From Serratia grimesii NBRC 13537 (GTDB lineage: Bacteria > Pseudomonadota > Gammaproteobacteria > Enterobacterales > Enterobacteriaceae): DNA of 64,000 nt. Where the stretch lies: NCBI RefSeq assembly GCF_001590905.1, contig NZ_BCTT01000007.1:186001-250000 (forward strand), in the 5' to 3' direction. Below are positions 30,070-40,708 of this stretch, piece by piece; the stretch's first letter is position 1; every line of letters starts with the position of its first letter. The position numbers and the translations under genes are program-made. The notes under the pieces were generated by a model, which was not told the DNA's origin, ran no database searches, and saw only the letters and a list, made by a program, of their open reading frames with translations.

Positions 30070-31998
30070 TCAATAACGCCTCTGCCACTCAGCATCGGTC
30101 AGCACTTTGGCTGGCCGGTGCATGAGATAGCGATAAAATGCATCGTAAGCCAGCACATTCTTCACATAAGAACGGGTTTCCGAGAAAGGGATGCTTTCGA
30201 CAAACGCCACAGCATCAACCCGCCCTTCACTGTTGCCCAGCCACGTATTTACGCGAGAAGGACCGGCATTATAAGCCGCAGATGACAAAATACGGTTACG
30301 CCCAAACTGCTGGTAAACGTACTCCAGATAACTGGTGCCGATGGTAATGTTGACACGCGGGTCAAGCAATTGGCTTGGGCTTGAGTAACCCGGAATATTG
30401 TACATCTCAACGGTATGCTGCGCGGTTCGCGGCATCACCTGCATCAAACCGCTCGCCCCCACCGGTGACTGCGCTTTTGGGTTCCAGGCACTCTCTTGGC
30501 GGGCAATCGCCATGGCATAGCTCGGCGTTATCCCTTTGTCATCAGTGGCAGCACGAAACTCTTGTGGCCAGGCAACCGGGAAACGCTCTTCCAGGTGATC
30601 CCACAGTTTACCGACGATAGTCGCCTGCACACTGAGATCAGCCCATTTCTGCTCGAAAGCATAACGCGCCAGCGCTTCCTGCTCTGGGCGACTGCGACTG
30701 GCCACGAAGGAGGTCCACTCGCTACGTGCCAGATTGTCCATATTCCAGTACATCAGTTCACGCACACGGGCAATTTCCGGCCCGTCCACCAACGAGGCGC
30801 GCGGCTTCGCTGCCACGGCGACCATAACAGGGTAGGTTGTATTCAATTTTTGCGCCGCTACCATTGGATAAAAGCCACGCTCAGTCATCAGGCGACGCAG
30901 GATCTCTTCCCCTTCACTGCGTTTGCCTTCGTCCAACAAAATACTCGCACGCCAATAACGCCATTCATCTTTATTACGTGACTCTTCTGGCAAACGGGCT
31001 AACCAGGTCGCTACGCCTTGGCGATCGCCATTGCCCAGCGCCATGCGCACACGGCGTTCCAGTAACGTGGGAGATTGGCTGCGCAGGATCACCTTATCGC
31101 GCCATTGTGTCTGTTCAAAGGTGGCATCACTGCCCATCAGGCGCCATGCCACCGCTTCTTCCAGCCCCAGTCGTTCGCTGTCGCTCATTTTCTGCAAACG
31201 GGCGAGGGTTGGGATCATCGCACGGGCGTTTTCCACATCCTGACGTGCCAGACGTTCAAAAGCGATGCTGGTTGCTGCCCGGGTAAAGTCAGTCGGCCCC
31301 ACGCTGCGGGCGAAGGACTCCACCGTCGCGGGATCATTTTGCAGGCGCACCAACGCATCGCCCATCGTCTGATAATCTGACGGTAACTGGCGGTAAAGGC
31401 TGTTCACCAATCCACTGTTGCCTTCTTTCAGTGCCAGCTTCATACGCTCCAGGATCACCGACGGCGTTTGCTTACCTGCCCCCTGCCAAACGCTGAACAG
31501 CTTGTCACAGGCGCCCGGCAACGACTTGCCGCTCATCCAAACCTCACCAGCACCACTCCAGGCCGCCTGTTGATCACCCGTGGCCCATTTGGCGTAGTAA
31601 TAATTACAACGCGCAGCGATAGGTTTCGGCGCCTGTGGACTGAAAGCCAACAGACTGCGCCAGTCTTCGCGCCGTGCCAGCTCATTAACAAAACGCGGAG
31701 CCAACGATTTGGCAGGCGGTAGTGTCGGGTGCTGCTTAATGAAGTCATTCACTTCAGAGAACCCAGCCTGGCTGAGATCTTGCGTCAGCTCACGGTATTC
31801 CAGATAGGGGTAAAGTGGATAATCACGCAACGTCGGCATCAGTTGTGCCACGACGTCCATTTGATTACTGTCCCACGCCTGCTTAATCTGCAGGTAACGT
31901 TGACGCTGGGCGTCCAGAGAATCCGCCAATGCGGCGCTTGAGAATGCCGTCAGGCACAGGCCCACAGCTAAAAACCGCCACTTGTCTACCTTGACCAT
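30070..31998 (-). CDS. slt: Soluble lytic murein transglycosylase Slt70
   Basis: Slt70 is a periplasmic exo-lytic transglycosylase that makes 1,6-anhydro-muropeptides. The protein has a signal peptide ending near FSSAALA-DS, a long superhelical TPR-like U domain, and a C-terminal SLT domain with the catalytic glutamate in AIARQESAWNP and the GASGLMQVMP and AAYNAGPSRVNTWL motifs. I used the ATG at 31998 (642 residues; MVKVDKWRFLA), with GGAAAGAG upstream. A longer frame starts at 32025. trpR follows. Confidence 0.96.
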   Translation of the reverse strand: MVKVDKWRFLAVGLCLTAFSSAALADSLDAQRQRYLQIKQAWDSNQMDVVAQLMPTLRDYPLYPYLEYRELTQDLSQAGFSEVNDFIKQHPTLPPAKSLAPRFVNELARREDWRSLLAFSPQAPKPIAARCNYYYAKWATGDQQAAWSGAGEVWMSGKSLPGACDKLFSVWQGAGKQTPSVILERMKLALKEGNSGLVNSLYRQLPSDYQTMGDALVRLQNDPATVESFARSVGPTDFTRAATSIAFERLARQDVENARAMIPTLARLQKMSDSERLGLEEAVAWRLMGSDATFEQTQWRDKVILRSQSPTLLERRVRMALGNGDRQGVATWLARLPEESRNKDEWRYWRASILLDEGKRSEGEEILRRLMTERGFYPMVAAQKLNTTYPVMVAVAAKPRASLVDGPEIARVRELMYWNMDNLARSEWTSFVASRSRPEQEALARYAFEQKWADLSVQATIVGKLWDHLEERFPVAWPQEFRAATDDKGITPSYAMAIARQESAWNPKAQSPVGASGLMQVMPRTAQHTVEMYNIPGYSSPSQLLDPRVNITIGTSYLEYVYQQFGRNRILSSAAYNAGPSRVNTWLGNSEGRVDAVAFVESIPFSETRSYVKNVLAYDAFYRYLMHRPAKVLTDAEWQRRY

Positions 31999-32743
31999 AC
32001 TGACTCTTTCCTCGCTAATGCTCATGTGTTGCCAGAGACAATTCCCCCCCCCGTTGCCGCGCTACGCCAGCAGCCAACGGACGAGGGAAATCGGCTCTCC
32101 GAGTGTTTCACGTTCTGTCGTGGAAAATCATCATCATCACGCCAGAACAAAAGGATGTGCTGAGCGACCGACTCAGCCATCTATCATAGACAGCACGATC
32201 GCTTATCCATTCACTACTGTAGAAGAAGTTTATCGCCACGATGGGCTACAGGTAAAAAAGGTTTACCGTCGCTGACAAATAAAATAAAGCTGGCGGCAAT
32301 TTCTGCCGTATTAATCATTTTGGCCTGGTGTTATCACTGAAAAATGACGCGCTCGGCCATTATTAATGGCTACGCCGATAATAAGATGAAGTCATTTGAA
32401 ATTATTAGCCACCATAGAATTCCACTATCAGAACTACGAAAGAGAGATGTTGCGCAAACCGCTGAATCCCTGACCTGCTGCGCCAACTTTGCTGAAAACG
32501 CCTGGCAAACTCAGGTGGACGTTTTTATACTGTTAAAAAAAGATAAGATAATTCCGAGAAAACGGCACATAAAGCGCGCAACCGAGATATCTTATAATAC
32601 AATCCGCGCCAATTATGGGTTAGATAGTGTTCATCAGGCAGTGCGATTGACAGTTTTCAGCAAGATAATTATCCCTTCAACCGGGTCAGGCTTCTCATTG
32701 TTACGTTGCCGCAACAGTGCGCGGACGTGGGCAGGAATGGCAG
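31999..32743. other. Long spacer, slt / yfiR
   Basis: This 745-base divergent spacer has a run of nine C (32044-32052; G on the slt sense strand) about 45 bases before slt. The right half (about 32280-32690) is markedly AT-richer than its flanks. An open frame at 32344-32760 has no recognisable domain and overlaps yfiR. A TTGACA at 32647-32652 may be part of a yfiRNB promoter, but its -10 is weak. Confidence 0.45.
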
Positions 32744-33358
32744 ATGAAGATGGCGAATAATGCCGCGTTATTGGCAACCTGCGCAAAAAACTCATTTATG
32801 AGTTTCATTTGCGCACGCCTGAATTATGGCCGTCTATTGTCGCTGTTTCTTGCCACTCTGCTGGCTTTTCCCAGTTTAGCCCGCCCCGAGACTGTCGATC
32901 CCTATAAAAATCGCACCCATGCTGTGACCACAGTCGTCGTTGGCATTATCAGCTACGCCCGCTGGCACAGTGAACCCAATCCAATACGGTTATGCGTGAC
33001 GGCACCAACCCAATATGCCAAGGGCCTGTTCGATCCCATTCTGCTGAGCGCCCCTCGGCCAATAAAAGCTGAGCGTATTCCTTTCGATAGCCCACTGCTG
33101 AGCACCGGCTGTGATGTGATCTATCTGGGTAATATCAGCGCCAGCCAGAAACAGAATTTTATGCAACGCATTAGCGGACGCTCCATTCTCAGTATCAGTG
33201 AGAACGACGGTGAATGTTCTGCCGGCAGCGCGTTTTGCCTGCAGATCGAAGGTGACACCGCCAGCTTTAAAGTGAACCTTGACGCACTGGCACGCAGCGG
33301 CGTGCGCGTTCACCCTAACGTGCTTCAACTCGCACGCAAACAGGCGCCTCCGCTATGA
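32744..33358 (+). CDS. yfiR: YfiR family periplasmic repressor of diguanylate cyclase
   Basis: In Pseudomonas, YfiR binds the periplasmic part of YfiN and keeps it inactive. This protein has a signal segment ending near LLAFPSLARP, then the YfiR core. Four cysteines fit the known two disulfides: in RLCVTAP, in TGCDVIY, and a pair seven residues apart in ECSAGSAFC. It ends in VNLDALARSGVRVHPNVLQL, as E. coli YfiR does. I chose the ATG at 32744 because CAGGA precedes it; an ATG at 32798 would give a more ordinary signal peptide. It overlaps yfiN by four bases (ATGA). Confidence 0.9.
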   Translation: MKMANNAALLATCAKNSFMSFICARLNYGRLLSLFLATLLAFPSLARPETVDPYKNRTHAVTTVVVGIISYARWHSEPNPIRLCVTAPTQYAKGLFDPILLSAPRPIKAERIPFDSPLLSTGCDVIYLGNISASQKQNFMQRISGRSILSISENDGECSAGSAFCLQIEGDTASFKVNLDALARSGVRVHPNVLQLARKQAPPL

Positions 33359-34602
33359 AGTGGTTGCGCAAGAATAGATCGGGTCAGTCACGACCTACGC
33401 TGGGCAGGGTGTTGCAACGAGTTCATCTTGCACTGGCGTTGATTGCTGTCGGCACCGCCGGGATTTTCCTGACGCTGGTCGCGCTGTTTGCGCTACGCGC
33501 CTATGCCAACCACAACTTGCACCTGATCGCACGCTCCATCAGCTATACCGTCGAAGCTGCGGTAGTGTTTGAAGACCGCAGCGCCGCACACGAAGCGCTG
33601 GTACTGATCGCCTCCAATGAGGAGGTGTCAGAAGCAAGGATCCTGAACAACAACGGCAAGGTGCTCGCCAGTTGGCGTCATCCCAAAGACGGTCCTTTGC
33701 ATGGCATGGAGCAAGTCGTTGCTCACTGGGCGCTACCCGAACCGGTGATACTGCCGATTACCCATGAAGGCAAAGTGGTCGGTAAAGTATGGCTTAGCGG
33801 GCACGGCGGTAGTCTGCTGCGCTTCCTGCTGCGCGGTATGGTGGGCATGCTCGCCTGTCTGGTGCTCAGTACGCTGTGCTCATTGGTCCTTTCCCGCCGC
33901 ATGTTGCTGGGGATTGTCAGCTCACTTGACGACATTGCCAACGTGGCGCATGCGGTGCGACGCGATCGTACATTTGGTCTGCGGGTGCCTTCTGCCCCCA
34001 TTGCCGAACTGCATGAGTTAAGCAGTGACTTTAATGGCCTGCTTGACGAGCTGGAAGCCTGGCAGGCGCACCTGAAACAGGAAAATGACTCACTGACACA
34101 CCGGGCAACCCATGACAGCCTAACCGGCTTGCCAAACCGCGCATTCTTTGAAGGCCGATTGAGCCGCGCGTTAGGAGACATTAAGCCAAAAGAAAAACTG
34201 GCGGTGCTGTTTATAGACGGTGATCGCTTCAAGGAAGTCAATGACAGCTACGGCCACGCGGCAGGCGATGTGGTGCTGACCACGATTGCCGGGCGTATTC
34301 GCGCGCAGCTGCGGGAAAGCGATCTGGTGGCACGTTTAGGAGGTGATGAGTTCGCCGTACTGTTGGCGCCGGTCCACACTACGGAAGATGTGCTGCAAAT
34401 TGCCGATAATATTATCGACTGTATGACTCAACCGGTAATTTTGCCGAACAACGAGACGGTGATTTCCTCTCTGAGTATCGGTATTGCGCTTTACCCTGAA
34501 CATGCGGTAACGCCTCAGGGACTCTTGCACGAAGCTGACGATGCCATGTACCAGGCAAAGCATCGTTATAACGGAGGCTGGCGGCTGGCCATACAGAAAT
34601 AA
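33355..34602 (+). CDS. yfiN: Membrane diguanylate cyclase YfiN (DgcN/TpbB type)
   Basis: YfiN makes c-di-GMP and promotes biofilm when released from YfiR. The 415-residue protein has a TM helix at about 26-48, a periplasmic CHASE8-type sensor to about 152, a second TM helix at about 160-180, a HAMP-like linker, and a GGDEF domain. The active site GGDEF is at 329-333, and the RESD sequence at 320-323 is an intact I-site for product inhibition. It starts inside the yfiR stop. yfiB follows 37 bases later. Confidence 0.95.
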   Translation: MKWLRKNRSGQSRPTLGRVLQRVHLALALIAVGTAGIFLTLVALFALRAYANHNLHLIARSISYTVEAAVVFEDRSAAHEALVLIASNEEVSEARILNNNGKVLASWRHPKDGPLHGMEQVVAHWALPEPVILPITHEGKVVGKVWLSGHGGSLLRFLLRGMVGMLACLVLSTLCSLVLSRRMLLGIVSSLDDIANVAHAVRRDRTFGLRVPSAPIAELHELSSDFNGLLDELEAWQAHLKQENDSLTHRATHDSLTGLPNRAFFEGRLSRALGDIKPKEKLAVLFIDGDRFKEVNDSYGHAAGDVVLTTIAGRIRAQLRESDLVARLGGDEFAVLLAPVHTTEDVLQIADNIIDCMTQPVILPNNETVISSLSIGIALYPEHAVTPQGLLHEADDAMYQAKHRYNGGWRLAIQK

Positions 34603-34639
34603 AGCCCCGGCTAAAAAAATAAAACTAGGGATTTTGATT

Positions 34640-35137
34640 ATGATACAGCAAACACTAAAACGCCGTTTTTCACTGCTGACGATGATGTTTATCGCCTTGC
34701 TAGCCCTCGCTGGCTGCCAGAGCAAACCGCAGGGCCTAACGCCTGAGCAGATTGCTTTGTTGCAATCACAGGGATTCAAACTGACGGATAACGGCTGGGA
34801 GTTTGGCCTGTCCGACAAAGTACTGTTTGGCAATAACGTCGGCAAACTGAACCCGGAAAGTACCGAAACGGTACAAAAAATGGGTCGCGCACTGATGAGC
34901 GTCGGTATTACCCAGTTCCGTCTGGATGGTCATACCGATAATTACGGTGAAGACAGCTATAACGATCAACTGTCGCTGCGCCGTGCCGATGCCGTCGCCG
35001 ATTTGCTGGCCAGCGTAGGTATTCCTCGCGCCAACATTGAAACGCGTGGCATGGGCAAACGCGATCCTGTTGCCGATAACCGTACTTCCAGCGGTCGTGC
35101 GGAAAACCGCCGCGTCGCGATCGTCGTCACGCCGTAA
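34640..35137 (+). CDS. yfiB: OmpA-domain lipoprotein YfiB
   Basis: YfiB is an outer-membrane lipoprotein that in Pseudomonas sequesters YfiR and so activates YfiN. The 165-residue protein has a lipobox LALAGC with the acylated cysteine at about 26, and a C-terminal OmpA-like peptidoglycan-binding domain (RLDGHTDNYGEDSYN, then RGMGKRDPVADN and GRAENRRVAIVV). I used the ATG at 34640, which gives a normal lipoprotein signal. It is third in yfiR-yfiN-yfiB. Confidence 0.94.
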   Translation: MIQQTLKRRFSLLTMMFIALLALAGCQSKPQGLTPEQIALLQSQGFKLTDNGWEFGLSDKVLFGNNVGKLNPESTETVQKMGRALMSVGITQFRLDGHTDNYGEDSYNDQLSLRRADAVADLLASVGIPRANIETRGMGKRDPVADNRTSSGRAENRRVAIVVTP

Positions 35138-35302
35138 TCCACCCTTTTCATCCCTGCTAAATTTCAACTTTCAGCAAGACGATAACACCGCGGATCCCCG
35201 GACATTGAGTAAACGCATTGACCGGGGATGCGTGAAGGTAACCCGCGCGCTGGTGATATTGAAAGATGGAGGGGGATACGCCTTTACGGTCGTATAAAGA
35301 GT

Positions 35303-35406
35303 TATACTTAGCGATCGCGGAGTGATGTCTGGGATCCGCTTTCGAAACGGGCTACACTCCGCAGCCAGACATCCTATAAAAACTGATATAGAGAGGCTAG
35401 AGCAAC
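35303..35406 (+). promoter_or_regulatory. ettA promoter element and structured leader
   Basis: A TATACT -10 candidate at 35303-35308 predicts a start near 35315. The leader then has GCGGAGTG (35317-35324), which is complementary to CACTCCGC (35355-35362). GATGTCTGG (35324-35332) is complementary to CCAGACATC (35365-35373). The two perfect pairings cross, so they exclude each other or form a pseudoknot. Between them is a small CCG/CGG hairpin. The ribosome site GAGAGG follows at 35391. No U-tract is present. A separate hairpin, ATCCCCGG/CCGGGGAT (35194-35229), lies after yfiB. Confidence 0.55.
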
Positions 35407-37074
<1,668 letters not shown>

Positions 37075-37080
37075 TCCCGG

Positions 37081-37106
37081 AAAGCGCCGCATGCGGCGCT
37101 TTTTTT
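37081..37106 (+). terminator. Terminator of ettA
   Basis: AAAGCGCCGC/GCGGCGCTTT forms a compact hairpin followed by seven T. It touches the end of the convergent LysR gene. Confidence 0.9.
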
Positions 37107-38016
37107 ATTCCCACGCCAGCTCGCGGGCATAATCGTCAAACACCGGATGCTGCAACACCACGTCGATAAAACAGGCCAGCGCCGGCGAATTCAGCTTGCG
37201 GCTCGGATAGACCAGATACAGCTCATTCCCTTCTGCCTGCCATTCCGGCAACACTTCCACCAACTGTTTCTGCGCTACCACCTCACGGCTAAGAAATGCT
37301 GGTAAGAGGGTTATCCCAGCCCCGGCAATCGCACATTCACGCGCGTACAACAGATTATCGGTAATATGCCGCGTCGGCAGTTGCCAACGGAAATACTCAT
37401 CACTCCGGCGCAGGTTCCAGGCTGGCCAAGAACTGTGTGCAATACAGCGATGCTGCTGCAACTGCTGCGGGTGAAGGATTGGTGGATGCTGCGCCAAATA
37501 AGCCGATGATGCCAACAAATAGCGGGGCGCATGGCCCAAACGACGGCCAATCAGTGAAGAGTCCTGCGGTTTGCCGGTCCGCAGTGCTGCGTCATACCCT
37601 TCCTGCACCATATCTACCATGGCATCAGACACCGACACCTCCAATGAGACATCTGGATATTGACGTTGAAAATCCGCAGTCAATCGCGGCAACAGGGTTG
37701 CCCCTAAGCCTGCGGGGGTCGATATACGTAACCGACCGCTGGGGTTATCACGCAACCGTTGCAGAGCCAGATCGGCCCGTTCGGCAGCGGACAACATCTC
37801 CTGACAATGTTCCAAATAACGTTCACCGGCAAAGGTCAGATTGAGCTGGCGGGTGGTGCGGTTCAGTAACCGCAGGCCCAGCGTTTGCTCCAATTGGCTG
37901 ATCCGCTGGCTGACGCTGGACTTAGGCAATGCTGCACGCCTGGCAGCAGCGGTAAAGCTGCCACACTCAGCCACCAGTGCAAACAGCGCCATGTCCTGTA
38001 ACTGTTTAAACCGCAT
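37105..38016 (-). CDS. LysR-family transcriptional regulator
   Basis: The 303-residue protein has an N-terminal winged HTH (GSFTAAARRAALPKSSVSQR) and an effector domain of the CrgA/PecT-like subgroup (RLLNRTTRQLNLTFAGERYL, then GRLRISTPAGLGATLLPRL). It is divergent from the oxidoreductase at 38115 with a 98-base spacer, the usual layout of a LysR regulator and its target. The pair interrupts the ettA-nadR neighbourhood known from E. coli, so it is likely accessory. The inducer is unknown. Confidence 0.9.
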   Translation of the reverse strand: MRFKQLQDMALFALVAECGSFTAAARRAALPKSSVSQRISQLEQTLGLRLLNRTTRQLNLTFAGERYLEHCQEMLSAAERADLALQRLRDNPSGRLRISTPAGLGATLLPRLTADFQRQYPDVSLEVSVSDAMVDMVQEGYDAALRTGKPQDSSLIGRRLGHAPRYLLASSAYLAQHPPILHPQQLQQHRCIAHSSWPAWNLRRSDEYFRWQLPTRHITDNLLYARECAIAGAGITLLPAFLSREVVAQKQLVEVLPEWQAEGNELYLVYPSRKLNSPALACFIDVVLQHPVFDDYARELAWE

Positions 38017-38114
38017 TGTTCACCTCAAACGAACACTTAGTTAGTTATTGTCCATCTTATCACTCACCACCAAGAGGTCTACACTGTGGTTATTCACTTG
38101 AAAGGAGCACAGTC

Positions 38115-39116
38115 ATGCCAATTAAAGCCATTGCCGTAGACCCGAAAAACCCGGCAAACTTCATTGAAATCAGCCCAGAAAAACCGGCACCAGGTCCTTA
38201 CGATCTGTGGGTAGAGGTCAAAGCGGTGTCGGTCAACCCGGTGGATACCAAGGTCCATGCCGGCCTGCAAAAAAGCGGCCTGCAACAGCCACGTATTCTC
38301 GGTTGGGATGCCAGCGGTGTGGTGGTTGAAGTCGGCAGCAATGTCAGCGGTTTCAAGCCCGGCGATGACGTCTGGTACGCAGGTGATATCACCCGCCCGG
38401 GCAGCAACAGTACTCATCAGTTGATTGATTCGCGTATCACGGCCCACAAACCTCGTAGCCTGAACTGGGCTGAGTCCGCAGCCATGCCACTGACAGCGCT
38501 GACCGCATGGGAAGCGCTGTTCGAACACCTGAAAATTCAGGACGCAGCGCCAGACAAAACTTTATTGATTATCGGCGGTGCCGGTGGTGTTGGCTCCCTG
38601 GCGATCCCCTTTGCCGCACAGCGCAGCCAGGTAAAAGTGATTGCAACGGCTTCACGTCCAGAATCAGCAGCCTGGTGTCTGGAACGCGGCGCCGATCTGG
38701 TCGTTGATTATCGCGATCTGAAGGCCAACCTTGCACAGCAAGGGATTGAAAATGTGGATTATATTTTGTGTTTGAACGACACCGATGGTCACTGGAAAGC
38801 CATTTCGGATCTGATCGCACCGATGGGCCATATCTGCACTATCGTAGAAAATGCGCAACCGCTGGATCAGAGCGCCCTAAAGTTGAAAAGTGCTGCATTG
38901 CACTGGGAATTGATGTTTACCCGCAGCATGTTCACCACGCCGGACATTGCCCAGCAAGGTGAGATCCTTAAGCAAGTCGCACAGCTGCTGGACGAAGGGA
39001 AGTTAACGACCACCCTGAGCGAGACGCTGCATGGGTTGACGGTAGACAACCTGACCGCCGCGCATGGAAAACTGCGCGACGGCCATATGCAGGGCAAATT
39101 GGTAATTGTTTACTGA
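38115..39116 (+). CDS. Zinc-type alcohol dehydrogenase-like NAD(P)H oxidoreductase
   Basis: This 333-residue MDR-family protein has an N-terminal GroES-like fold (VEVKAVSVNPVDTKVHAG, ILGWDASGVVVEVGSNVSGF) and a Rossmann domain with LLIIGGAGGVGSLAIPFAAQ. The zinc-ligand cysteines of true alcohol dehydrogenases are not evident, so it is more like the quinone-oxidoreductase or ZADH branch. AAGGAG seven bases upstream fixes the ATG at 38115. It is divergent from a LysR gene and overlaps the convergent glycosyltransferase gene by seven bases. Confidence 0.88.
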   Translation: MPIKAIAVDPKNPANFIEISPEKPAPGPYDLWVEVKAVSVNPVDTKVHAGLQKSGLQQPRILGWDASGVVVEVGSNVSGFKPGDDVWYAGDITRPGSNSTHQLIDSRITAHKPRSLNWAESAAMPLTALTAWEALFEHLKIQDAAPDKTLLIIGGAGGVGSLAIPFAAQRSQVKVIATASRPESAAWCLERGADLVVDYRDLKANLAQQGIENVDYILCLNDTDGHWKAISDLIAPMGHICTIVENAQPLDQSALKLKSAALHWELMFTRSMFTTPDIAQQGEILKQVAQLLDEGKLTTTLSETLHGLTVDNLTAAHGKLRDGHMQGKLVIVY

Positions 39117-40582
39117 GGCAAAGCGCGTGGCGTTAAGGCGTCACGCGCCTTTTCCGGTCGAACAAAAGCAATGCACACCGGCTGCGGCGTAGCGTTGGGA
39201 TCGGCTTGATACTGCAAGCTCTGCTGCACGTCAATACGTATCCTGGGCCAACTGGCCAGAGCCCCATCGAAATCCGTTTGCTCGCAGGATTCCCCCAAAT
39301 GACCAAACAGCACGGCCCCGTGCTGTGCAATCTGCGCATAATTGATATGGGCGTTATAAATGTTTGGCCGCTCATGATTGGACCAACGCGTAATCGTCTG
39401 CGGGCGGGAAACGGCATACACCGTCATCCATTGTGATAAATAAGCGCCCCCCACATAATTCAATTCCGTTCCGTACTGTTGCAACCAACGCTGTTCAACC
39501 CCGGCACTGAACGCCTTGATACCCACCATCTTTTGCCCAGCGTTACGCACGTTGCCTAACATGATGGCGGCATAACCCAGATAAATAACGAGTGCTGCAC
39601 ACATCATTCCCACTGCAGCGCCGCGCAATGAACGGTGAGGCGGTTGTTTCACGCATCCCACCAACAACGCGGGAGCCAGCACGAAGAAAGGTTGCAGCCA
39701 CTCGGTCAATCGACCGCCCACATTGAAAGAAAACCAGAAGGTAATAATGCCTAACGGCAACAAATAAATGCCTAACAGTACCCGCATCGAAGTATCGTCA
39801 GGCCATGCCAGCACCGCCCCCGCTCGTCGTAAAATCAGCCACAGGAACAGTGACGGATAAAACACCAACAGCAGCGATTGCAGCATATCCAGGTTTAACT
39901 GCATTTTGACTTGTGAGTCGACCCATTTGAATGCGGCAAAATCATGCTGCCACAACCAAACCAGATTAGGCACGACGATAACCAGCCAAACAGCAACTGC
40001 GAGGTAAAACTGAGGCTGCCTGTAGCAGCGACGAATATGCGGTACAAACAGCGTCGACAGGAAAGCAAAATAAACAAATGCAAAGGTTGAATACTTCGCC
40101 ATCGTCGCCAAACCCGCCGTGACAGCAAACGCCAGCCACCAGTTAGCCGAACGAGTAATCGCCAGATGAAAGAACAGCATCATCCACGGCCACAGCATCA
40201 CCAGCAAATAGTTATCGTTATAGGGGATAATATCGAAATTAATGATGCCTGAAAGGTTCAGCGTCAACAGTGCCAACCAAGCCAGCCGGGGGCTACCGCT
40301 AAGACGCCGCGCCAGAAGCCATACGCCCAGCATACCTATGGCGATTGCCACGAAGTGACTCGCGTACCAATAAATATTCAACGGCAACCAGGGCTGCCAA
40401 AGCACCGGGTGCATCGCCACCCCCACTAACCACGGGTTTTTCGGCGAGCCCCACTCTGCATTGATGCCCCAGTTTAATGCTTCGACAGCATCATAAGGCA
40501 CGGTTGGATCGAGATGAACAGTCAGAAGTGTCCACGCAGCGGCATAGAACAGTAACCAGAAAGCAAGTAAGCGATGCGTCAT
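39110..40582 (-). CDS. Membrane glycosyltransferase, GT39/ArnT-like
   Basis: The 490-residue protein has about 11-12 hydrophobic segments and an N-terminal acidic loop after TM1 (PTVPYDAVEALNWGINAEWG) with the D/E placement of polyprenyl-phosphate-dependent transferases (PMT_2/ArnT). A C-terminal soluble part follows the last TM at about 350. It is likely to move a sugar from undecaprenyl phosphate to a periplasmic acceptor; donor and acceptor are not deducible. No flippase or lipid A modification gene is adjacent. An unusual tail has three cysteines. Confidence 0.75.
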   Translation of the reverse strand: MTHRLLAFWLLFYAAAWTLLTVHLDPTVPYDAVEALNWGINAEWGSPKNPWLVGVAMHPVLWQPWLPLNIYWYASHFVAIAIGMLGVWLLARRLSGSPRLAWLALLTLNLSGIINFDIIPYNDNYLLVMLWPWMMLFFHLAITRSANWWLAFAVTAGLATMAKYSTFAFVYFAFLSTLFVPHIRRCYRQPQFYLAVAVWLVIVVPNLVWLWQHDFAAFKWVDSQVKMQLNLDMLQSLLLVFYPSLFLWLILRRAGAVLAWPDDTSMRVLLGIYLLPLGIITFWFSFNVGGRLTEWLQPFFVLAPALLVGCVKQPPHRSLRGAAVGMMCAALVIYLGYAAIMLGNVRNAGQKMVGIKAFSAGVEQRWLQQYGTELNYVGGAYLSQWMTVYAVSRPQTITRWSNHERPNIYNAHINYAQIAQHGAVLFGHLGESCEQTDFDGALASWPRIRIDVQQSLQYQADPNATPQPVCIAFVRPEKARDALTPRALPQ

Positions 40583-40708
40583 AGTCTCTAGGGCATTTGT
40601 TTCGACGAAACGCTTAACTTAATAAATGGTTAATGAACCTTAACTAAACAACAGTGAAATCCAGCGTTTAACTGCTATTTCTGCCTGGGTGATCACACAT
40701 TGGGCACA

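Noticed and set aside
32344-32760. A 138-codon open frame before yfiR
   Set aside because: It has no recognisable domain or clear ribosome site, overlaps yfiR out of frame, and lies in AT-rich sequence with atypical codon use.
35194-35229. Terminator after yfiB (ATCCCCGG / CCGGGGAT)
   Set aside because: The stem is good, but the loop is 20 bases and no T-tract follows, so termination is not supported.
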